DNA from: Chthoniobacteraceae bacterium
GTDB taxonomy: Bacteria > Verrucomicrobiota > Verrucomicrobiia > Chthoniobacterales > Chthoniobacteraceae
Length of the DNA stretch: 47,567 bases
Assembly: GCA_947448395.1 (NCBI GenBank)
Contig: CANFNA010000005.1
Location: 1 to 47,567 of the forward strand
Direction: 5' to 3'
The first letter of the stretch is position 1, and each line of letters opens with the position of its first letter. The notes under the pieces were generated by a model. It saw only the letters and a program-made list of their open reading frames with translations, searched no databases and was not told where the DNA came from. This document shows, in pieces, positions 45,836-47,567 of the stretch. The position numbers and the translations under genes were made by a program.

Positions 45836-45907
45836 CTTTAGCGCGCCCCGCGACGATACCGCGCGCGCGAGCTGCGGAAACGGGGCAAAAAGCATTTTCT
45901 TATCACT
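45836..45907 (+). repeat. 72-bp direct repeat, copy 1 (hairpin-forming)
   Basis: The 72 bases beginning CTTTAGCGCGCCCCGCGACG and ending TTTTCTTATCACT are identical to 46634-46705. The first 55 or so bases fold into an interrupted hairpin: CTTT, GCCCCG and CCGC pair with GCGG, CGGGGC and AAAG around a GCGCGCGAGCT loop. The unpaired tail is CATTTTCTTATCACT. Copy 1 ends where a cytochrome gene begins, apparently replacing its start codon. Confidence 0.9.
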
Positions 45908-46633
45908 TAAACGCATCATCATTAGGAGTGTACAGCCAGCCTGCGCGGCGCTGCTGCTTGTGGCTGCGGGCGCCGCCCGAGGGGAGATTCCGCGCGTGGT
46001 TCATACGATGTTCGAGAACCGCTGCCTTGACTGCCACGATGCGGATTCCAAGAAGGGCAATCTGGACCTCACCGCTCTAAAGCCGGACTTCGGCGATACG
46101 GAGACGTTTGGGACGTGGTTAAAGGTGCATGACCGCATCGCCTCGGGTGAAATGCCGCCGAAGAAGAAAGCACGGCCAGAGGTGGGAGAGTTGAAGGCGG
46201 TGACCGCGTGGATGGCGGAGTCGCTCGTGAAGGCCGAACGCACACGGTTGGATGGTGAAAGCCGCACGGGGGTGAGGCGACTCTCGCGGGCGGAATATGA
46301 GAATACGGTGCGCGACCTCTTTGACCTGCCGGGCCTCGCGCTACAAAGCGGACTTCCTGCGGACGGCTCAGCGCATGGGTTCGATAAGAACAGCGAGGCG
46401 CTCGATATCTCGCATGTAAATCTGGCGAAGTATCTCGAAGCGGCCGACAAAACGCTCGACCTCGCGATCGCCACACAGCCGCAAGCACCGGAGCGGCAGA
46501 CGCATCGCATCTCGCTCGCGCGTCATGTGTATCTCATCCTCATGAACGGCGATGCAGTCATGCTCAAGGATCAGAGGCGGGACACAACCTTTCCAGCCTC
46601 GGGGGAGCATTACCATGTGGGCCCTGGCGAGCA
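45908..46633 (+). pseudogene. Truncated PSCyt1/DUF1587 cytochrome-type gene between two repeat copies
   Basis: The segment encodes a start-less signal peptide (KRIIIRSVQPACAALLLVAAGAARG), a PSCyt1-type domain with the haem motif CLDCH and MPPKKKARPEVGELKAVTAWM, and a DUF1587 region (VRRLSRAEYENTVRDLFDLPG, HGFDKNSEALDISHVNLAKYLEAADKTLDLAI). Intact members continue for several hundred residues with DUF1592/1588/1585 domains; here the frame ends at HVGPGEH where copy 2 of the repeat begins. The track's 331-residue ORF (45807-46802) is a chimera of repeat and gene fragment. Confidence 0.75.
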
Positions 46634-46705
46634 CTTTAGCGCGCCCCGCGACGATACCGCGCGCGCGAGCTGCGGAAACGGGGCAAAAAGCATTTTCTTA
46701 TCACT
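46634..46705 (+). repeat. 72-bp direct repeat, copy 2 (hairpin-forming)
   Basis: This copy is identical over 72 bases to 45836-45907, with the flanking bases differing on both sides. The copies are 798 bases apart, a multiple of three, so both are read in the same frame of the composite ORF. On the minus strand it forms the breakpoint of a Gfo/Idh/MocA-type gene. Confidence 0.9.
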
Positions 46706-46924
46706 AACATCACACAAGGCGACAATGCGGCCAAACCGGGAAGCGTTTTTCGCATCGCCCTTCCCCATGCCTCCACAACCGATCAGCGCAATCGCCGGTT
46801 GATCGTCCACTACCGTTGCAGCAGCGGCTGATTGAGCCAACTCGTTCAGATACCAGTTCGGCAGAGACGTTGCCGCGGCCGCTGCTGCGGCTGTCTGGAG
46901 AAAACTTCGTCGGTTGGTGTTCAT
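46706..46924 (-). pseudogene. N-terminal fragment of a secreted Gfo/Idh/MocA family oxidoreductase
   Basis: From the ATG at 46924 the frame gives a Tat-like signal (MNTNRRSFLQTAAAAAAATSLPNW), a short linker and the first Rossmann strand-loop, AIALIGCGGMGKGDAKNASRFGRIVALCDV. This is typical of exported Gfo/Idh/MocA enzymes of PVC bacteria (normally about 400 residues or more). After 73 codons it runs straight into the 72-bp repeat and a meaningless continuation to 46610. A good ribosome-binding site (AAAGGA) precedes the ATG, so loss of the 3' part looks recent or recombination-driven. Confidence 0.75.
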
Positions 46925-46951
46925 GATCGAATTGTCCTTTCGCTTGAAAAA

Positions 46952-47170
46952 TCAAATACTGAAGAAAGTAGCCGACTCCGGGTTCATCATCCACGGGGCA
47001 AACCGGATATGCTCAGAACCCTTCAGCTTCATCTCAGGAGTAAATCCCGGCGGAAGTTGACTCGTTTCGCCACCCCACTCAGCCGGCGCGGCAAGCCTGG
47101 GAGTGCTCGGCTTATCGGCTGCAAGGGACGCCCCGGCCATCAGCGGTGTGACCGTAAAAATTCGAAGCAA
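46952..47170 (-). CDS. Short secreted protein, probably 3'-truncated
   Basis: The 72-residue ORF starts with TTG at 47170, preceded at six bases by a perfect AAGGAGG, which strongly fixes the start. It encodes a signal-like N-terminus (MLRIFTVTPLMAGASLAA) and a conserved-looking WGGETSQLPPGFTPEMKLKGSEHIRFAP stretch. It then stops after ESATFFSI. In my recollection related secreted PVC proteins continue past this point, so the 3' part may be missing. The stop lies 27 bases before the Gfo/Idh/MocA-type start on the same strand, so the two may once have formed an operon. Confidence 0.5.
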   Translation of the reverse strand: MLRIFTVTPLMAGASLAADKPSTPRLAAPAEWGGETSQLPPGFTPEMKLKGSEHIRFAPWMMNPESATFFSI

Positions 47171-47406
47171 TTTGACCTCCTTCCAGCGAGCACTGAGGGA
47201 ACATCGTCAATCGTACGTTAGACGATATCTGCGGCGGTGTCACTCGAACGGTGGATCATGCCAGCGGAGACAGACGCACGGATGGTGCATCATCGACAAT
47301 TGTCACCAGAAAAAAGCTGTCTCCAGCCGATTCGCAGTAGACGACCGAAGCGTTCCACAATTATAACGATGCTGCAAATGCCACAAATCCATAAGAGGCT
47401 ATTAAA
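47171..47406. other. Divergent intergenic region
   Basis: These 236 bases separate a minus-strand TTG-started gene with a perfect Shine-Dalgarno from a plus-strand secreted protein start. It must contain promoters for both, but I see no convincing -35/-10 pair, RNA gene or long repeat. Confidence 0.4.
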
Positions 47407-47567
47407 GTGACCCGCACACGCCCGATCTGTCAGCTTATCATGTTACTGACATTGTACAGCTCGATCGTCGCGGCGCAGGAAACGGATTTGCAAGGGCCCG
47501 GCGCTCGCGATATTGGATCACGACGAGAGTTGTTTGTGGATCGCTTCCTGATTGATCGGCTGGAAAA
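47407..47567 (+). CDS. N-terminal part of a secreted PVC-type protein (cut by window edge)
   Basis: From the GTG at 47407 the frame reads a signal peptide (LIMLLTLYSSIVAA) followed by GSRRELFVDRFLIDRLE, open to the window end. The LFVDxxLID motif after a signal peptide is common in large secreted proteins of Planctomycetes and Verrucomicrobia, often with glycosidase-like five-bladed propeller folds; that is family recollection only. The ATG at 47440 is an alternative start. It is absent from the ORF track because no stop is in the window. Confidence 0.6.
   Translation, partial: MTRTRPICQLIMLLTLYSSIVAAQETDLQGPGARDIGSRRELFVDRFLIDRLE

Noticed and set aside
45836-46705. Integron cassette with attC sites
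   Set aside because: The 72-bp units are hairpin-forming but lack the GTTRRRY/RYYYAAC core sites, the enclosed gene is truncated, and no integron integrase is present.
45807-46802. 331-codon ORF as one intact protein
   Set aside because: It starts in unrelated sequence, runs through repeat copy 1, a start-less cytochrome/DUF1587 fragment, repeat copy 2 and then antisense of the Gfo/Idh/MocA fragment. It is a chimera.

Overview
The window reads as a piece of a flagellated, Gram-negative member of the Verrucomicrobiota (PVC group). This is inferred from gene families, not from a marker-gene search. The supporting families are a DUF1501/PSD1 (DUF1549-DUF1553) planctomycete-type gene pair, a second PSCyt1/DUF1587 fragment, a secreted 'LFVDRFLIDR' type protein start, and a GFTLVELL pseudopilin. 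Coding density is high across almost all of the window.

Layout. (1) 1-4114: str operon end joined to the S10 operon start on the minus strand (rpsL-rpsG-fusA-rpsJ-rplC, the last cut by the window edge), with no tuf between fusA and rpsJ. (2) 4115-6505: a PHP-glycosyltransferase fusion. (3) 6676-10346: lutABC lactate oxidation genes in overlapping ATGA arrangement plus a TauE/SafE exporter, followed by rpoN and a pseudopilin. (4) 12809-17220, minus: a compact operon of a PfkB kinase, an ABC exporter, an HI0933-type flavoprotein and a YkgJ cysteine-cluster protein. (5) 17415-18935: an E2 acyltransferase and tRNA-Glu(TTC). (6) 19032-26747, minus: flagellar rod/ring/junction cluster flgF-flgG-flgA-flgH-flgI-flgJ-flgN-flgK-flgL; a sigma-54-like promoter lies at its head and rpoN is nearby. 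(7) 26878-34722: peptidoglycan-binding protein, squalene/phytoene synthase-like enzyme, valS, beta carbonic anhydrase, lipA (minus; it would lipoylate the E2 above), a HEAT-like protein and nadC. (8) 34756-42231: DUF1501 and PSD1/LamG genes divergent from a histidine kinase/response regulator pair, with a perfect 24-nt dyad centred in the 89-bp gap. (9) 42273-43511: a TonB-like/OmpA protein and tRNA-Ala(CGC).

The right end (43512-47567) differs in character. Immediately after tRNA-Ala come a short direct repeat, an ORF without a convincing start, the C-terminal remnant of a DDE transposase and an apparently intact IS91-type HUH transposase. Beyond it lies a mosaic of broken secreted-protein genes in which two identical 72-bp hairpin-forming copies bracket a truncated cytochrome/DUF1587 gene. 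The second copy also cuts off a Gfo/Idh/MocA-type gene. That repeat-bounded mosaic is the least explained structure here.

All functional calls are from reading protein motifs by eye; no database search was run.
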